A stretch of DNA of 64,000 nucleotides, from contig JAFQXE010000030.1 in NCBI GenBank assembly GCA_017407125.1, forward strand, positions 50,104 to 114,103, given 5' to 3'. How positions within the stretch are numbered: position 1 is the stretch's first letter; each line of letters opens with the position of its first letter. The notes beneath the pieces were generated by a model. It had not been told where the DNA came from, searched no databases, and saw only the letters and a list, made by a program, of their open reading frames with translations. Positions 26,145 through 35,881 of this stretch are shown piece after piece. The stretch comes from Thermoguttaceae bacterium. GTDB lineage: Bacteria; Planctomycetota; Planctomycetia; Pirellulales; Thermoguttaceae. A program made the position numbers and the translations under genes.

Positions 26145-26545
26145 CGAGTAGCGAGTTGCGAGTTGCGAGAAATTGAAAGGCGGTAACGGAGCGAACGCAG
26201 TGAGCGTAGTTACGCTTTGTTCGAAGGGTGAAATACAGCATTGCGTAAGCCGAAAACGCCCTTTGGATGTAGCCCGGCCTCGGGCTACGGCTTGACGGCT
26301 TTGCCGTCAAGGAAATGCGGAAGCCTCCAAAATTCCTCTTTCGCAGAATTCTCACTCCGACCTGCTGGATCGCGGCTGTATCAGCCGCCAAAAAAATCTC
26401 ACGCGGAGGCGCGGAGACGCGGATGAGTTCGCGTGCGTCTCGCACCCCGGAGCCTACTGCCTTTTTCCCCTTCAAATCCCCCATTTTCTCATATTTTCCA
26501 CTTTTTTCCAAAAAATTTCCCATTTACCGCTTTTCGATTGCAAAA
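26145..26545. repeat. Heptamer element E and tandem hairpins
   Basis: Units GAGTAGC and GAGTTGC x2 (26146-26166) are followed by TTGAAAGGCGGTAACG (26173-26188), a core shared with 35771-35786 and, inverted, 32188-32201. Further on: GTAGCCCG-GCCT-CGGGCTAC, CTTGACGGC-TTT-GCCGTCAAG and a CGCGGAG-type 8-nt tandem (about 26400-26427). No gene is credible here. Confidence 0.7.
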
Positions 26546-26575
26546 TTGCGTGTATACTATATATTAGTATATAAT
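26546..26575 (+). promoter_or_regulatory. Promoter of the PEP-CTERM gene
   Basis: TTGCGT (26546-26551), 18-bp spacer, TATAAT (26570-26575), giving a 5' leader of about 85 nt. Confidence 0.5.
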
Positions 26576-26666
26576 AGTGATATTCCATTTTGCGCCCGGT
26601 CGTTCCAGCGCAAAAGTCGTTAAAATAACGTTATCCCAGTTTTACCCAAGTTGAAAGAGTAAAATT

Positions 26667-28958
26667 ATGGCTAATATTCGAAACCGTTTATCCTCCATCT
26701 CCCGCATTTTAACTCGTGTTGGATTTTCTTTTTTAGCAATCCTGATTGCCGCGTTGTGTTTGACGTCTTACGTTTCGGCTGAAAACATTTATCAGACGAA
26801 ATCCATGGAAGCCGGAAAATATTGGGGTGATACGGGATACTGGTCTGGCGCGATTCCCTCAACCTCAACAACCAACAACTATTTTGTCGGACAGGGCGCT
26901 ACAGACAGCATAACTTTTCGAACAAAAGATCAGGTTAATACAGCTAATAGCAGCGACACGTTCCCCAACGGAAACACTCTTTGGCTGGGATACAATACAA
27001 ATGGAACCTTCAGTTCAGCTTTAGGTCAAATGGCATTGAAGTCCTGGAACTTTACCATAAACGATTTGCAACTGGGAAACTCGTTGATTAATCAGGCAAT
27101 GAAAGACGGAACAGCCAACATGAAAGGCGCCATGACTGTCAATGGAACGGTAACGTTTCAGTTCAGCAATGCCGCCGGTCGTAAAATAAACGTTCAAAGC
27201 CCGATCTCTGGAGATGGAGAAATAACTCTTTGGGAGAATTCCAATAACGAAAACCTCACGATTTCCAGCGCCAACAACGCCTTTACAGGAACGTTAAATG
27301 TGAGCCAAAATTCAAGCGTTGTTCTCAGCGGCGCCAATGCCATGCAAAATGCGTCGAGCATTGTACTCAACACCGGCTCAACGTTAAAACTCTCTGCGGC
27401 TCAAACGTTTGTTGAAAACAGCATTACCGGCAGCGGAACGCTGAAAATTGCGGCTGATCAAAGCAGTTCTGCTAATGAAACGGCATTGTACGGTATTTCA
27501 GATTCCTTTACAGGAACGATTAACGTAACCAATACCGCCAGAGGGTATTATTCAAAACCGTTGTCAGAAAACGTCAAACTGGTTATTGACGAGGGCGCGC
27601 AGTTTTCGATTTTTTATACAACCGACGTTGAAATTGCCTCTGATATTTCGCTTACCGGCTACGGTAAAAAGATTCAGTCAGCCAACGCAGGCGGATTGGT
27701 ATTCCATGAATTGCATGAGCCGGTCTCGGTAACAGGCAAAATTACCCTAGGCGCCAACTCCATGATTGGCGTGTACTCCCGGGTTGATAACGCTCAGCTT
27801 GTCGGTGATATTGAGACGAACGGTTATTTGCTGGAATTCCGACAGACCCGTGACGCAACCGATACCGCTACAATTACCATTTTGGGAGACGTTTTGGCGT
27901 CCGGCGGTTCTTTAGGCAGAATTCAGCTGGCGCACGACACTGGTTCTAAAATGACAACGTATTTACGCATCGGCGACGCTTCCGCTGCAGATGAATACGC
28001 TCCAACCATTCAGGAAATCAACGCCAACGTTATCAACAAAAACAAGAACGAGATTATCTTCCAGCCGGGAGCGAACCGAACTGTTACTGTTACCGGAACG
28101 ATGAGTAACGACAGCTCTGGCGGCAATACAAAAGGATATATTAAAGAGAGCGATGGAACGCTCGTTTTGACTGGCGGACTGACAACTCAGATGACCGTCA
28201 ATGCAGGGGTCTTTGAAATTACCGATTCAGCATTTGAAAATATCACTGGAAAAATTACAGTCGGCGATAACGGAACGCTGGAATTAAATGTTGCAGAAGG
28301 TCAACCGAAAACGCTGACGCTTTCAGCCCAAAACTCCGTTGTCAGCTCTGGCAAGGTTATTAAAACCGGCGAGGGAGAATTGAAAATTGACGCTGCCGCG
28401 GGAGCGGTTGACGTGTATAGTCTGGTTGTTTCTTCCGGTCGTCTGGATATGAAAACGTATTTCAAAGGCTCTCTTGAAATTGGAGAAGAGATTGGCGTTA
28501 ACGATTATACCACAGCTACGTTCTCGCCGGGCAATTCAGTCGGAACGCTGAACATTAACGGCTCATTTGCACTCAATCCCGGTTCAACTCTGTTGATGGA
28601 AATTGGAACTAACGAATCTGGCGAAGCGGTTGCAGACCAGTTGATTGTCAACGGCAATATTGATATTAGAGAGAACTCCGTAATCCTGTTGACGTTGGAC
28701 GAAAACAGCTCTTTGGCGCCGAATACATCCTTTACCGTTGATCTGATTTCAGGATCAGGAGTAACGGAAGATACTTTAGTTGCCGTCCAAGACCGTATTT
28801 CATCATATTACTTCACAGACATTGACGTTGCGCTCAACGGCGGCGTTATTCAACTGACGGCGCGTCTTGACGCCAACGCCGTTCCAGAACCGTCGACGTG
28901 GGCGCTGCTGGTTCTCGGCGTTATCGCGTTATTCCTACGTAAGCGAGTTAGGAATTAG
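26667..28958 (+). CDS. PEP-CTERM surface protein with beta-strand repeats
   Basis: 763 residues. The N-terminus is a long signal peptide (basic, then FSFLAILIAALCLTSYVSA). The body (about 40-700) is beta-helix-like, with Thr/Asn/Gly-rich strands of the autotransporter-associated type (SGSGTLKIAADQ; TFSPGNSVGTLNINGS). The C-terminus has the PEP-CTERM sorting signal VPEPSTWALLVLGVIALF followed by a basic tail LRKRVRN. The protein should be exported, processed by an exosortase-like enzyme and placed at the cell surface. The last four residues and the stop codon lie in heptamer element F (28947-28981), so the natural tail may once have been different. Confidence 0.88.
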   Translation: MANIRNRLSSISRILTRVGFSFLAILIAALCLTSYVSAENIYQTKSMEAGKYWGDTGYWSGAIPSTSTTNNYFVGQGATDSITFRTKDQVNTANSSDTFPNGNTLWLGYNTNGTFSSALGQMALKSWNFTINDLQLGNSLINQAMKDGTANMKGAMTVNGTVTFQFSNAAGRKINVQSPISGDGEITLWENSNNENLTISSANNAFTGTLNVSQNSSVVLSGANAMQNASSIVLNTGSTLKLSAAQTFVENSITGSGTLKIAADQSSSANETALYGISDSFTGTINVTNTARGYYSKPLSENVKLVIDEGAQFSIFYTTDVEIASDISLTGYGKKIQSANAGGLVFHELHEPVSVTGKITLGANSMIGVYSRVDNAQLVGDIETNGYLLEFRQTRDATDTATITILGDVLASGGSLGRIQLAHDTGSKMTTYLRIGDASAADEYAPTIQEINANVINKNKNEIIFQPGANRTVTVTGTMSNDSSGGNTKGYIKESDGTLVLTGGLTTQMTVNAGVFEITDSAFENITGKITVGDNGTLELNVAEGQPKTLTLSAQNSVVSSGKVIKTGEGELKIDAAAGAVDVYSLVVSSGRLDMKTYFKGSLEIGEEIGVNDYTTATFSPGNSVGTLNINGSFALNPGSTLLMEIGTNESGEAVADQLIVNGNIDIRENSVILLTLDENSSLAPNTSFTVDLISGSGVTEDTLVAVQDRISSYYFTDIDVALNGGVIQLTARLDANAVPEPSTWALLVLGVIALFLRKRVRN

Positions 28959-28981
28959 GAGTGAGGAGTTAGGAGCTAACG
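28947..28981. repeat. Heptamer element F overlapping a gene 3' end
   Basis: GTTAGGA, ATTAGGA, GTGAGGA, GTTAGGA and GCTAACG. The PEP-CTERM stop codon (28956-28958) is inside the second unit. No right arm follows. Confidence 0.75.
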
Positions 28982-29003
28982 AATTCGTGACATTTTTCGG
29001 AGT

Positions 29004-29039
29004 GCGAGAGGGAAGCGTAAGCGGAACTCTCGCTTTTTT
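29004..29039 (+). terminator. Terminator of the PEP-CTERM gene
   Basis: GCGAGAG (29004-29010) pairs with CTCTCGC (29027-29033), followed by six T. Confidence 0.8.
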
Positions 29040-29180
29040 AATAAATTGAATCGCTCTATTCGTCAAGCGCAGCTTGATACAGATAATCAATGGTCTTGAC
29101 GGCAAACGGCAATAGATATTTCCTTTTTTTATTCAATCCAAACCACTCTAAAACTTTTTTTGAACAATTTCATTCCAGCC

Positions 29181-29209
29181 TTACATCGGAATCGTATTTC
29201 TGGTATAAT
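29181..29209 (+). promoter_or_regulatory. Promoter of the oxidoreductase operon
   Basis: TTACAT (29181-29186), 17-bp spacer, TATAAT (29204-29209). Confidence 0.65.
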
Positions 29210-29259
29210 CAAGGTAAATACATAAATACACTATTCAAGTTTTTAAAGGAGATAACCGC

Positions 29260-30654
29260 ATGAAACAAGTAACCCGTCGGGATTTTTTCAAGACGTCCGC
29301 TGTCGCCGCCGCCATGGCGACGGCAATTCCAGTTGTTGCTGCCTCTAAATCGGTTTGGGCGCAAGCCCCCAGCGATCGCCTTCGCCTGGGCTGCATCGGT
29401 CTGGGGCAAATGGGTCGGGGCGACGCCGGCGAATTCAATCGTCTGACCGATATTGTCGCTATTTGCGACGTCGACGAGCAATACGGCATCGCCAATGCTT
29501 TAAGAATGAACCTTGGAAAACGCGACGCCAAAGGCAAGGTTGTCAAGCCGGACGCCTACAAGGACTACCGCCGGATTCTCGAACGTAACGACATTGACGT
29601 TGTTTGTATTGCAACGCCTGACCACTGGCACGTCAAGATCGCTGTTGAAGCGCTCATGGCTGGCAAGCACGTATTCTGTCAGAAACCGCTGACGCTCACG
29701 CTGGAAGAAAACCAGATTATTCGCCGCGCCTGCGAGAAGTATCAAAAGACGTTCCAGATCGGCACGTGGCGGCGCTGTCAGAAAAATCAGTTTGTATTGG
29801 CGACTCTGCTGGTTCGCAAGGGATACCTCGGCGAAGTCAAAAAGATAACTTGCGACCTTCGCGGCTGTCCCACGTCCGGCGACATCCCCAAGAGGGACGT
29901 TCCCGCTTCTCTGGACTGGGAAATGTGGCAAGGTCCCGCGCCGCGTTACGATTTCCTGGCTGATATGAAAAGCTCTCGCAGCAATGGCGTTTTCGGCGAC
30001 ACGCGCTGTCACAGAATGTTCCGTTACTGGTACGAGTATTCCGGCGGCAAGTTTACCGACTGGGGCGCTCATTATATTGACGCTGCGTTGTGGGCGATTA
30101 ACCTTCAGACGCAGGGAACCGGTCCCGTTTCCATCGACGGCGCGAACGCTCATCACCCGGTTGAATTCAAAGACGGCTATCCGACCGTTGACAACCGTTA
30201 CAACGCCAGCGACAGTTTCGATATCAAAGCGCTGTTCGAAAACGGTCTGGAAATGCGCGTTGTGAGCGATTCGCCGGACGGCGACGGGATTCTCTTTGAA
30301 GGAACCAAAGGGCGCATTCACGTCAATCAGGGACGCTGCAAAGGCAAGCCGGTTGAAGAACTTCCGCCCAACGCCTTTACAGACGACGATTATCGAGAAC
30401 TGTTCCACGGCAAACCGTTGGAAGGGCATAAAGAGAACTTCATTCGCTGCATACGAGAGGGCGGCATGTGCATTTCAGACGTTGTTTCTCACGTCCAAGC
30501 CATGAACACTTGTCATCTTTGCGCTATCGCCGCTCGTTTGAACAGAGTCGTCAAATGGGATCCGAAGACAGAGACGATTATCGGCGACGAGCAGGCTGCG
30601 TCGTTCTTCTCTCGTCAGGAAACCAAAGGATACGAGATTCCAAGAAACTTCTAA
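29260..30654 (+). CDS. Tat-exported Gfo/Idh/MocA-family oxidoreductase
   Basis: 464 residues; AAAGGAG precedes the ATG. A Tat signal (RRDFFK, then an Ala-rich stretch to about residue 36) is followed by the Rossmann motif GCIGLGQMGRGDAG and the family motif HVFCQKPLT, in which Lys of the 'EKP' motif is kept. NAD(P) cofactor tightly bound during Tat export is known for glucose-fructose oxidoreductase and is inferred here. Exported members of this family are greatly expanded in planctomycetes and probably act on sugars or sugar derivatives. The DUF1559 and lipoprotein genes follow closely on the same strand. Confidence 0.9.
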   Translation: MKQVTRRDFFKTSAVAAAMATAIPVVAASKSVWAQAPSDRLRLGCIGLGQMGRGDAGEFNRLTDIVAICDVDEQYGIANALRMNLGKRDAKGKVVKPDAYKDYRRILERNDIDVVCIATPDHWHVKIAVEALMAGKHVFCQKPLTLTLEENQIIRRACEKYQKTFQIGTWRRCQKNQFVLATLLVRKGYLGEVKKITCDLRGCPTSGDIPKRDVPASLDWEMWQGPAPRYDFLADMKSSRSNGVFGDTRCHRMFRYWYEYSGGKFTDWGAHYIDAALWAINLQTQGTGPVSIDGANAHHPVEFKDGYPTVDNRYNASDSFDIKALFENGLEMRVVSDSPDGDGILFEGTKGRIHVNQGRCKGKPVEELPPNAFTDDDYRELFHGKPLEGHKENFIRCIREGGMCISDVVSHVQAMNTCHLCAIAARLNRVVKWDPKTETIIGDEQAASFFSRQETKGYEIPRNF

Positions 30655-30659
30655 GAATT

Positions 30660-31610
30660 ATGAAACAACGATTCGGATTTACGCTGGTGGAACTGCTGGT
30701 CGTCATCGCGATTATTGGCGTACTGGTTGGGTTGCTGCTGCCAGGCGTTCAGTCGGCGCGGGAAGCGGCTCGACGCATGCGCTGTACAAACAATCAAAAG
30801 CAATGCATACTGGCTCTCCACAGTTTTGAGTATTTCAATAAAGAATATCCTGCCGGGCGTCACGGCTGCGACGGCACGTGTCCGGACGAAGGCAACAAAC
30901 AGCCTCAAAGCGACCGATACGGTTCCGGCGCGTTTATCTTCATGCTTCCGTTTATTGATCAGGGAACGCTTTTTGACAAACTCAACAACGGGCTTGTCGA
31001 CCCATGCGGCGGAGGCGATTCAACAACGCCTGACTGGAATCGCGACAAAAACGAAATCGTCAAGTATTTCAAGACTCAAATCCAAACATTCGTCTGTCCG
31101 TCGTCGGATATACAACCGTATCAGACAGGCGACTCATGGCAACGCGCCATCACGTCGTACGCCATGTGCGCCGGGTCAATCGGTCCGTCCTGTAAAAGCG
31201 GCCCAATTTCTTTCGACGTGAAATACTATAACAACGGCGCGTTTCTGTATCGCAGACGGTTGAAGAATTCTGACATTTCCGATGGTTTGTCCACGACTAT
31301 CTTTCTGGGTGAAACCGTTATGGGACACACAGACGAATCTCAAACGAACTGGGTTTCCGCCGGGCGTCATTTAAGCGGATTGCGAAACACCGACAACCCC
31401 ATCAACACGCAGCCGGGAGAAGGAATCTGTCTGAATCTGTATGGTTATCTGGCGAACGGAGCGTTCGCGTCACGACATACTGGCGGAGCGAATTTTGCAT
31501 TTGGCGACGGACACGTCGTCTTTCTTCAGGAAACCATCGACCACGAAAACGTGTATCAACCGCTGTCAACCCGCAACGGCGCAGAACAGCTTACCGACGA
31601 CGACTTCTAA
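30660..31610 (+). CDS. DUF1559 / H-X9-DG prepilin-like protein
   Basis: 316 residues, starting 5 bp after the oxidoreductase stop. The N-terminus RFGFTLVELLVVIAIIGVL is a type IV prepilin/pseudopilin signal with the conserved Glu five residues after the processing point. The C-terminal motif HTGGANFAFGDGHVVFL is the H-X9-DG signature. This family is a planctomycete hallmark found in many paralogues; members may be minor pseudopilins of a type II-like secretion system or surface assemblies. A longer frame from 30468 would overlap the upstream gene and hide the prepilin signal. Confidence 0.93.
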   Translation: MKQRFGFTLVELLVVIAIIGVLVGLLLPGVQSAREAARRMRCTNNQKQCILALHSFEYFNKEYPAGRHGCDGTCPDEGNKQPQSDRYGSGAFIFMLPFIDQGTLFDKLNNGLVDPCGGGDSTTPDWNRDKNEIVKYFKTQIQTFVCPSSDIQPYQTGDSWQRAITSYAMCAGSIGPSCKSGPISFDVKYYNNGAFLYRRRLKNSDISDGLSTTIFLGETVMGHTDESQTNWVSAGRHLSGLRNTDNPINTQPGEGICLNLYGYLANGAFASRHTGGANFAFGDGHVVFLQETIDHENVYQPLSTRNGAEQLTDDDF

Positions 31611-31625
31611 AGGAGAGAATCCCCC

Positions 31626-32078
31626 ATGTTTAACCGATTATTCCATATTACGGCATTCGCGCTGACGCTGTTGGTTGTCGTCGGCTGCTCGGACGGACGC
31701 CCCAAACGCGTTCCCGTTTCCGGCGTTGTTACAATTGAAGGTCAGCCGCTAACCGGCGATTTCGTCGGATTCGTTCGATTCTGCCCAACCGCCGCAGGAC
31801 GTCCCGCTCAAGCGAAACTGGATTCTCAAGGGCGATTCGTTCTCGGGAACTACGAACACGACGACGGCGCGCCGCTGGGAGAATACAGAGTCGTCGTCAA
31901 TATTTCCGAGCAGAAGAACATGAAAATGCGGTACATGACCCCGCCGCGGTTCTGGACAAGCAAGACGACGCCTATTGTCGTTTCCATTACCGGGAAAACG
32001 GAAGACCTGACGATTAACGTCGAATGGACTTCAGAAGATGCCTCGTATAAAAACAAATGGTTTGAGATGAACGATTAA
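31626..32078 (+). CDS. Small lipoprotein, carboxypeptidase-regulatory-like
   Basis: 150 residues; AGGAGAG precedes the ATG. The signal peptide ends in a lipobox (VVVGCSD), so Cys21 should be lipidated. The rest is a single beta-sandwich (VSGVVTIEGQPLTGDFVGFV then GRFVLGNYEHDDGAPLGEYR), matching the small planctomycete proteins that regularly follow DUF1559 genes. The 15-bp gap indicates co-transcription. Role unknown, probably a partner of the DUF1559 protein. Confidence 0.8.
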   Translation: MFNRLFHITAFALTLLVVVGCSDGRPKRVPVSGVVTIEGQPLTGDFVGFVRFCPTAAGRPAQAKLDSQGRFVLGNYEHDDGAPLGEYRVVVNISEQKNMKMRYMTPPRFWTSKTTPIVVSITGKTEDLTINVEWTSEDASYKNKWFEMND

Positions 32079-32081
32079 GAG

Positions 32082-32225
32082 TTTAGTTGCGAGTTGCGAG
32101 TTGCGAGACGACGCAAAGCGTTGTCTATTAATTAGCATTTCGTTCGCCTTCGGCGAACTGCGTAATTCCGCTCCTGTTAGTCGCTCCATTACCGCCTTTC
32201 ATTTATTGTCTATTCCCTACTCCCT
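32082..32225. repeat. Heptamer element G
   Basis: GTTGCGA x3 (32086-32106), then GACGACGC-AAA-GCGTTGTC (32107-32125, a hairpin containing CGCAAAGCG), TTCGCC-TTC-GGCGAA, the inverted TGAAAGGCGGTAA core (32188-32201) and finally CTATTCC, CTACTCC just before the next start codon. The left and right arms use different heptamers, suggesting a mosaic of two elements. Confidence 0.8.
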
Positions 32226-32234
32226 TTAAATCCC

Positions 32235-34631
32235 ATGACTCGAACAATCAATTATATTACTGTTGCCCTTTTGGCTGTAACATTTAGCATGAATTCTTTG
32301 GCTGACGAGCCGCAGACGAGTATTCCCCTGGAACTGGCTGGCGCAAGTTGGATATCGGGCGACTGCTCTCAGGGTCTTCCGGTTTTTCGCAAGGAGTTTG
32401 AACTAACTCAGCCAGCGGAGAACGTCGTTTCCGCGACGGCGTCGATTTGCGGGTTGGGATTCTATCAGCTGGACGTCAACGGCGAAACCGTCAGCGCGCC
32501 CATGTCGCCCGGCTGGACGAATTACAACAAAACGTGTCTGTTCAATCAGTGGGACGTCAAAAATCAAATTCGTTCCGGCGTCAACGTCTTGGGCGTTTGG
32601 CTGGGAAACGGATTCTACAACGTTGCCGGCGGGCGGTACGTCAAGTTCAAAGGGTCGTTCGGACAGCCTCAATGGATTGGGCGAATTGTCGTTACGTTCA
32701 AAGACGGATCTCAACAGACAATCGTTTCTGACGAATCCTGGAAAACAACGACTGGGCCAATATCGTTCTCCTGCGTCTACGGCGGGGAGGACTGGGTTCT
32801 GTCACAGAGTTTAGTCGGCTGGAATTCTTCCCCGTACAACGACGACAGCTGGAACGCCGCGGCCCTGTCGAGCGCTCCGCCTGCCGGTCAGTTACGACGT
32901 CAGGAGCACCCGGATATATACGTGGCGGAAGTCCTCAAGCCGGAATCCGTTCAAACGCTTGCGGACAACAGAATCGAGGCGAATTTCGGATACAATTTCT
33001 CCGGACGCCCCCGATTGACCATTTTCGGGAAGCCGGGCAAGACTGTTACAGTTACGCTGGCGGAAACGAAAGAGAACCCATGGAAAGGACATTCCTATTC
33101 GATAACGTTTCCAGACGATTTCGACGCGGCGCGCAACCCCGTCGTTTTCGTTCCGCATTTTACGTACTGGGGATTTCAGTTCATCTATATTTCCGGGGCG
33201 ACGCTGAACAATCAAGACGCCGATACGCCGTTTATCGAAAGCATCGAGGCGGAATTTACAACGACGTCCTCCGAGAAAGCCGGCGAGTTCCATTCGTCCG
33301 CGCCGTGGCTAAACGATATCGAAGCCATGATTTCCCGATCCGTTCGCAGCAACCTTCAGCACGTTCTGACCGACTGTCCGCACAGAGAAAAACTCGGCTG
33401 GCTGGAAGTCGCGCACCTGATGGGGCCGTCGATTATGTATCGGTTCAACATTCATCAGCTTTACCGAAAGACTTGTCGTGACATTACAGAAGCGCAGGAG
33501 CCGTCCGGCTTTGTTCCCAACACCGCCCCGGAATACGTTCGATTTAAGCAGCGATACTGGTCGGAATCGCCGGAATGGTCAGCGTCGACGGTGCAGATCC
33601 CGTGGCTGCTGTACAAGTTCTACGGCGATACGGAAATTCTGTCGCGTCAGTACGAGACGATGGAAAAATACATGGCGTACATTCTTTCAACGCGTGACGA
33701 CAAAGGGCTTCCTCTCGGCGGGCTGGGCGACTGGTACGACTGGAGCGACAAGACGGACAAACAGTACTTTTCTCAGCTGACGCCCATTCAGCTGCCGGCG
33801 ACGGCGTATCTGGTCAACAACGCTCAACTGATGAGCCGGATTTCGATTCTGCTCAACAAGCCGGATCGGGCGAAATACTACTCGGCTCTGGCGAAGGAAG
33901 CGACCGACGCGTTTCTCAAGGCGTACTACAACCAGGCGACCGGCGTCGTCGCGCAGGACTCTCAGGCGGGATACGCCTTCGCGCTGGCGTTTCATCTCGT
34001 TCCCGACGCTCAGCGCCCCAAGGTCATGAAGAAGTTTATCGATTCCATCGAACGAATGAAATACCGCCCGACGACCGGCGAGGTTGCTTTCGTTTACCTG
34101 CTCCGAACGCTGATGGAAGAGAACCGCGGCGACGTCATCGCGAAAGTCATTATGAGAAAGTCCTCGCCCGGCTACGTCAACATGCTGGAAAACTACGGCA
34201 TGAAGACGCTGTCCGAAGCGTGGAACCACCCCGGCAGTTCCATGAACCACTGCATGTTCGGTCACGCTCAGGAATGGTTTACCGCAGGCTTGCTGGGGAT
34301 TCGTCAGACGGAACAGTCATGCGGATTTAAAGAGATTCTGCTCGCTCCCCAGCCGTGCGGACAGATAACCGACGCCAGCGGCTGGTACGATTCCCCCAAC
34401 GGTCGAATTGAGAGCAGTTGGAAATGCGTCGACGGAACGTTTACCTGGACGTTTACCGTCCCGGAGAATTCGATGGCTGTCGTTTGCGTCCCGGTTGACA
34501 ACGAGCAGTCCGGCGTTGCGTTCTCCGACGGCGTAATTCGCTATTCGGACTATCGTAACGGCTGCCGCGTCTATCGACTCGCCCCGGGAAGGTATGAAGT
34601 CAAGTCGAAATTAACGTTACAAGAGAATTGA
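32235..34631 (+). CDS. Alpha-L-rhamnosidase, GH78
   Basis: 798 residues with a Sec signal peptide (to about residue 23). The N-terminal beta domains (LAGASWISGDCSQGLPVF; GLGFYQLDVNGETVSAPMSP) match the GH78 N-terminal sandwich modules, followed by the (alpha/alpha)6 catalytic barrel with the motif TDCPHREKLGWLEVA (about 377-391). Catalysis inverts the anomeric centre and releases L-rhamnose from pectin, plant glycosides or algal polymers. No ribosome-binding site is visible, since heptamer element G ends a few bases before the ATG. It is convergent with the YibE/F gene, 5 bp between stops. Confidence 0.92.
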   Translation: MTRTINYITVALLAVTFSMNSLADEPQTSIPLELAGASWISGDCSQGLPVFRKEFELTQPAENVVSATASICGLGFYQLDVNGETVSAPMSPGWTNYNKTCLFNQWDVKNQIRSGVNVLGVWLGNGFYNVAGGRYVKFKGSFGQPQWIGRIVVTFKDGSQQTIVSDESWKTTTGPISFSCVYGGEDWVLSQSLVGWNSSPYNDDSWNAAALSSAPPAGQLRRQEHPDIYVAEVLKPESVQTLADNRIEANFGYNFSGRPRLTIFGKPGKTVTVTLAETKENPWKGHSYSITFPDDFDAARNPVVFVPHFTYWGFQFIYISGATLNNQDADTPFIESIEAEFTTTSSEKAGEFHSSAPWLNDIEAMISRSVRSNLQHVLTDCPHREKLGWLEVAHLMGPSIMYRFNIHQLYRKTCRDITEAQEPSGFVPNTAPEYVRFKQRYWSESPEWSASTVQIPWLLYKFYGDTEILSRQYETMEKYMAYILSTRDDKGLPLGGLGDWYDWSDKTDKQYFSQLTPIQLPATAYLVNNAQLMSRISILLNKPDRAKYYSALAKEATDAFLKAYYNQATGVVAQDSQAGYAFALAFHLVPDAQRPKVMKKFIDSIERMKYRPTTGEVAFVYLLRTLMEENRGDVIAKVIMRKSSPGYVNMLENYGMKTLSEAWNHPGSSMNHCMFGHAQEWFTAGLLGIRQTEQSCGFKEILLAPQPCGQITDASGWYDSPNGRIESSWKCVDGTFTWTFTVPENSMAVVCVPVDNEQSGVAFSDGVIRYSDYRNGCRVYRLAPGRYEVKSKLTLQEN

Positions 34632-34636
34632 CGATT

Positions 34637-35755
34637 TCACTTAAGCGTCCAGCCGCCGAGAACCGCGGTTAACGGCGCGACCAGAACCAGACCGAAACTG
34701 CCGATAATCGTCTTGACGACTTCGCAGGCAACGAGCGGGTTGTTGATAAAATCTATCGGTTGAGTTCCCTGAACGACGAACATCATCATGAGCGTTAAAT
34801 AGCCGCCGGAGTACGCTAAAAGCAGCGTCGTCGTCATCGTTCCGACTACCGACTGACCAATGTGGATTCCGGAAAGAATCAGCTCTGATCGAGAGATGTC
34901 CGGTTTCTGTTTGACGATTTCGCTCATGCCGGCGGCAATGTCCATGCCTAAATCCATAACGGCGCCGGATGACCCGAGGAAAATCCCACCTATAAAAATG
35001 TGAGCCAGGTTGAGATGGTCGTAACCGCTGTAAAGCAGAGCCTGGCAATACGGCATCGACGCGCCGTTGATATGAAATAAATCCGTAAACAGCCACGCCA
35101 GCAAGCAGCTTGCCAGCACGCCGGTAAACGCGCCCAGAAACGCGGTAACGCCTTTTTTGGTGAATCCGGCAATCAGAAAAATAATCACCGCTGAAAGGAT
35201 TGTTACAGTTACAAGAGCAACCAGCATCGGATTAACGCCGCGCAAGCAAAGCGGCAGCAGTAGCTTCCAAACAACCAGACAGCTGAACACAAACGACAGC
35301 AGGGCCGTAAACCCTGTTATCCCTCCAAAAACGAGCAGCAGCGCGGCAAAGAGGAAAAACAGAAAAAACGTCCAGTCGGCGCGGTAATAATGGAGCGCTG
35401 TAATGGTTGACGTCTTCGGGTCGGCGTCTGGATAGATGCCAACGAGAATCTTGTCGCCGGGCTTGAATATCTTGTCCAGTTCCATCTGAGCGCGCAGCAG
35501 GTTGGCGGCGTCGAATTCCGTCCCCTTCCATTTCCCGGACAGGACGCGAACGCGAAGATTTTGCGTTCCCTGCGTCAAAAGACCAATCTGTTCTACGCTG
35601 GAATCGTCTACCGACAAAACGACGGCTTTCTCTTTGTCGCCATCCTGGGAAATTGACTTGGGCGACAAATTTACATAGTTTATCGCAACGCACGCCGCGA
35701 GAATGACAGCTATAGAAACAAAATCGTGTCGGGTGGGAACGGGAAAATAACGCAT
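34637..35755 (-). CDS. YibE/F-family membrane protein
   Basis: 372 residues. One N-terminal membrane segment (FVSIAVILAACVAINYV) precedes a soluble beta domain (about 45-125, GDKEKAVVLSVDDSSVEQIG) and then 7-8 membrane helices. The motif HIFIGGIFLGSSGAVMDLGM is characteristic of YibE/F proteins. Function in the family is unestablished; a transport or membrane-regulatory role is usually assumed. It is followed leftwards only by the convergent rhamnosidase gene. Confidence 0.87.
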   Translation of the reverse strand: MRYFPVPTRHDFVSIAVILAACVAINYVNLSPKSISQDGDKEKAVVLSVDDSSVEQIGLLTQGTQNLRVRVLSGKWKGTEFDAANLLRAQMELDKIFKPGDKILVGIYPDADPKTSTITALHYYRADWTFFLFFLFAALLLVFGGITGFTALLSFVFSCLVVWKLLLPLCLRGVNPMLVALVTVTILSAVIIFLIAGFTKKGVTAFLGAFTGVLASCLLAWLFTDLFHINGASMPYCQALLYSGYDHLNLAHIFIGGIFLGSSGAVMDLGMDIAAGMSEIVKQKPDISRSELILSGIHIGQSVVGTMTTTLLLAYSGGYLTLMMMFVVQGTQPIDFINNPLVACEVVKTIIGSFGLVLVAPLTAVLGGWTLK

Positions 35756-35881
35756 AGATAGTTAGATGGATTGAAAGGCGGTAACGTTTCTGGGGAGCGG
35801 ACATTGTCCGCGAAAATCAAAAGTTATTTGTTTTAGGCGGGTAATACCCGCCCCCCGTAAGCGTTACCGACTATCAACGAT
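35756..35881. repeat. Intergenic element H
   Basis: It contains TTGAAAGGCGGTAACG (35771-35786) as in element E and hairpins GCGGAC-ATT-GTCCGC and GGCGGGT-AAT-ACCCGCC. No heptamer arms are obvious. Confidence 0.6.

Noticed and set aside
26268..26313. Terminator of the cytochrome-like gene
   Set aside because: The two hairpins are strong but neither is followed by a T-run on either strand.
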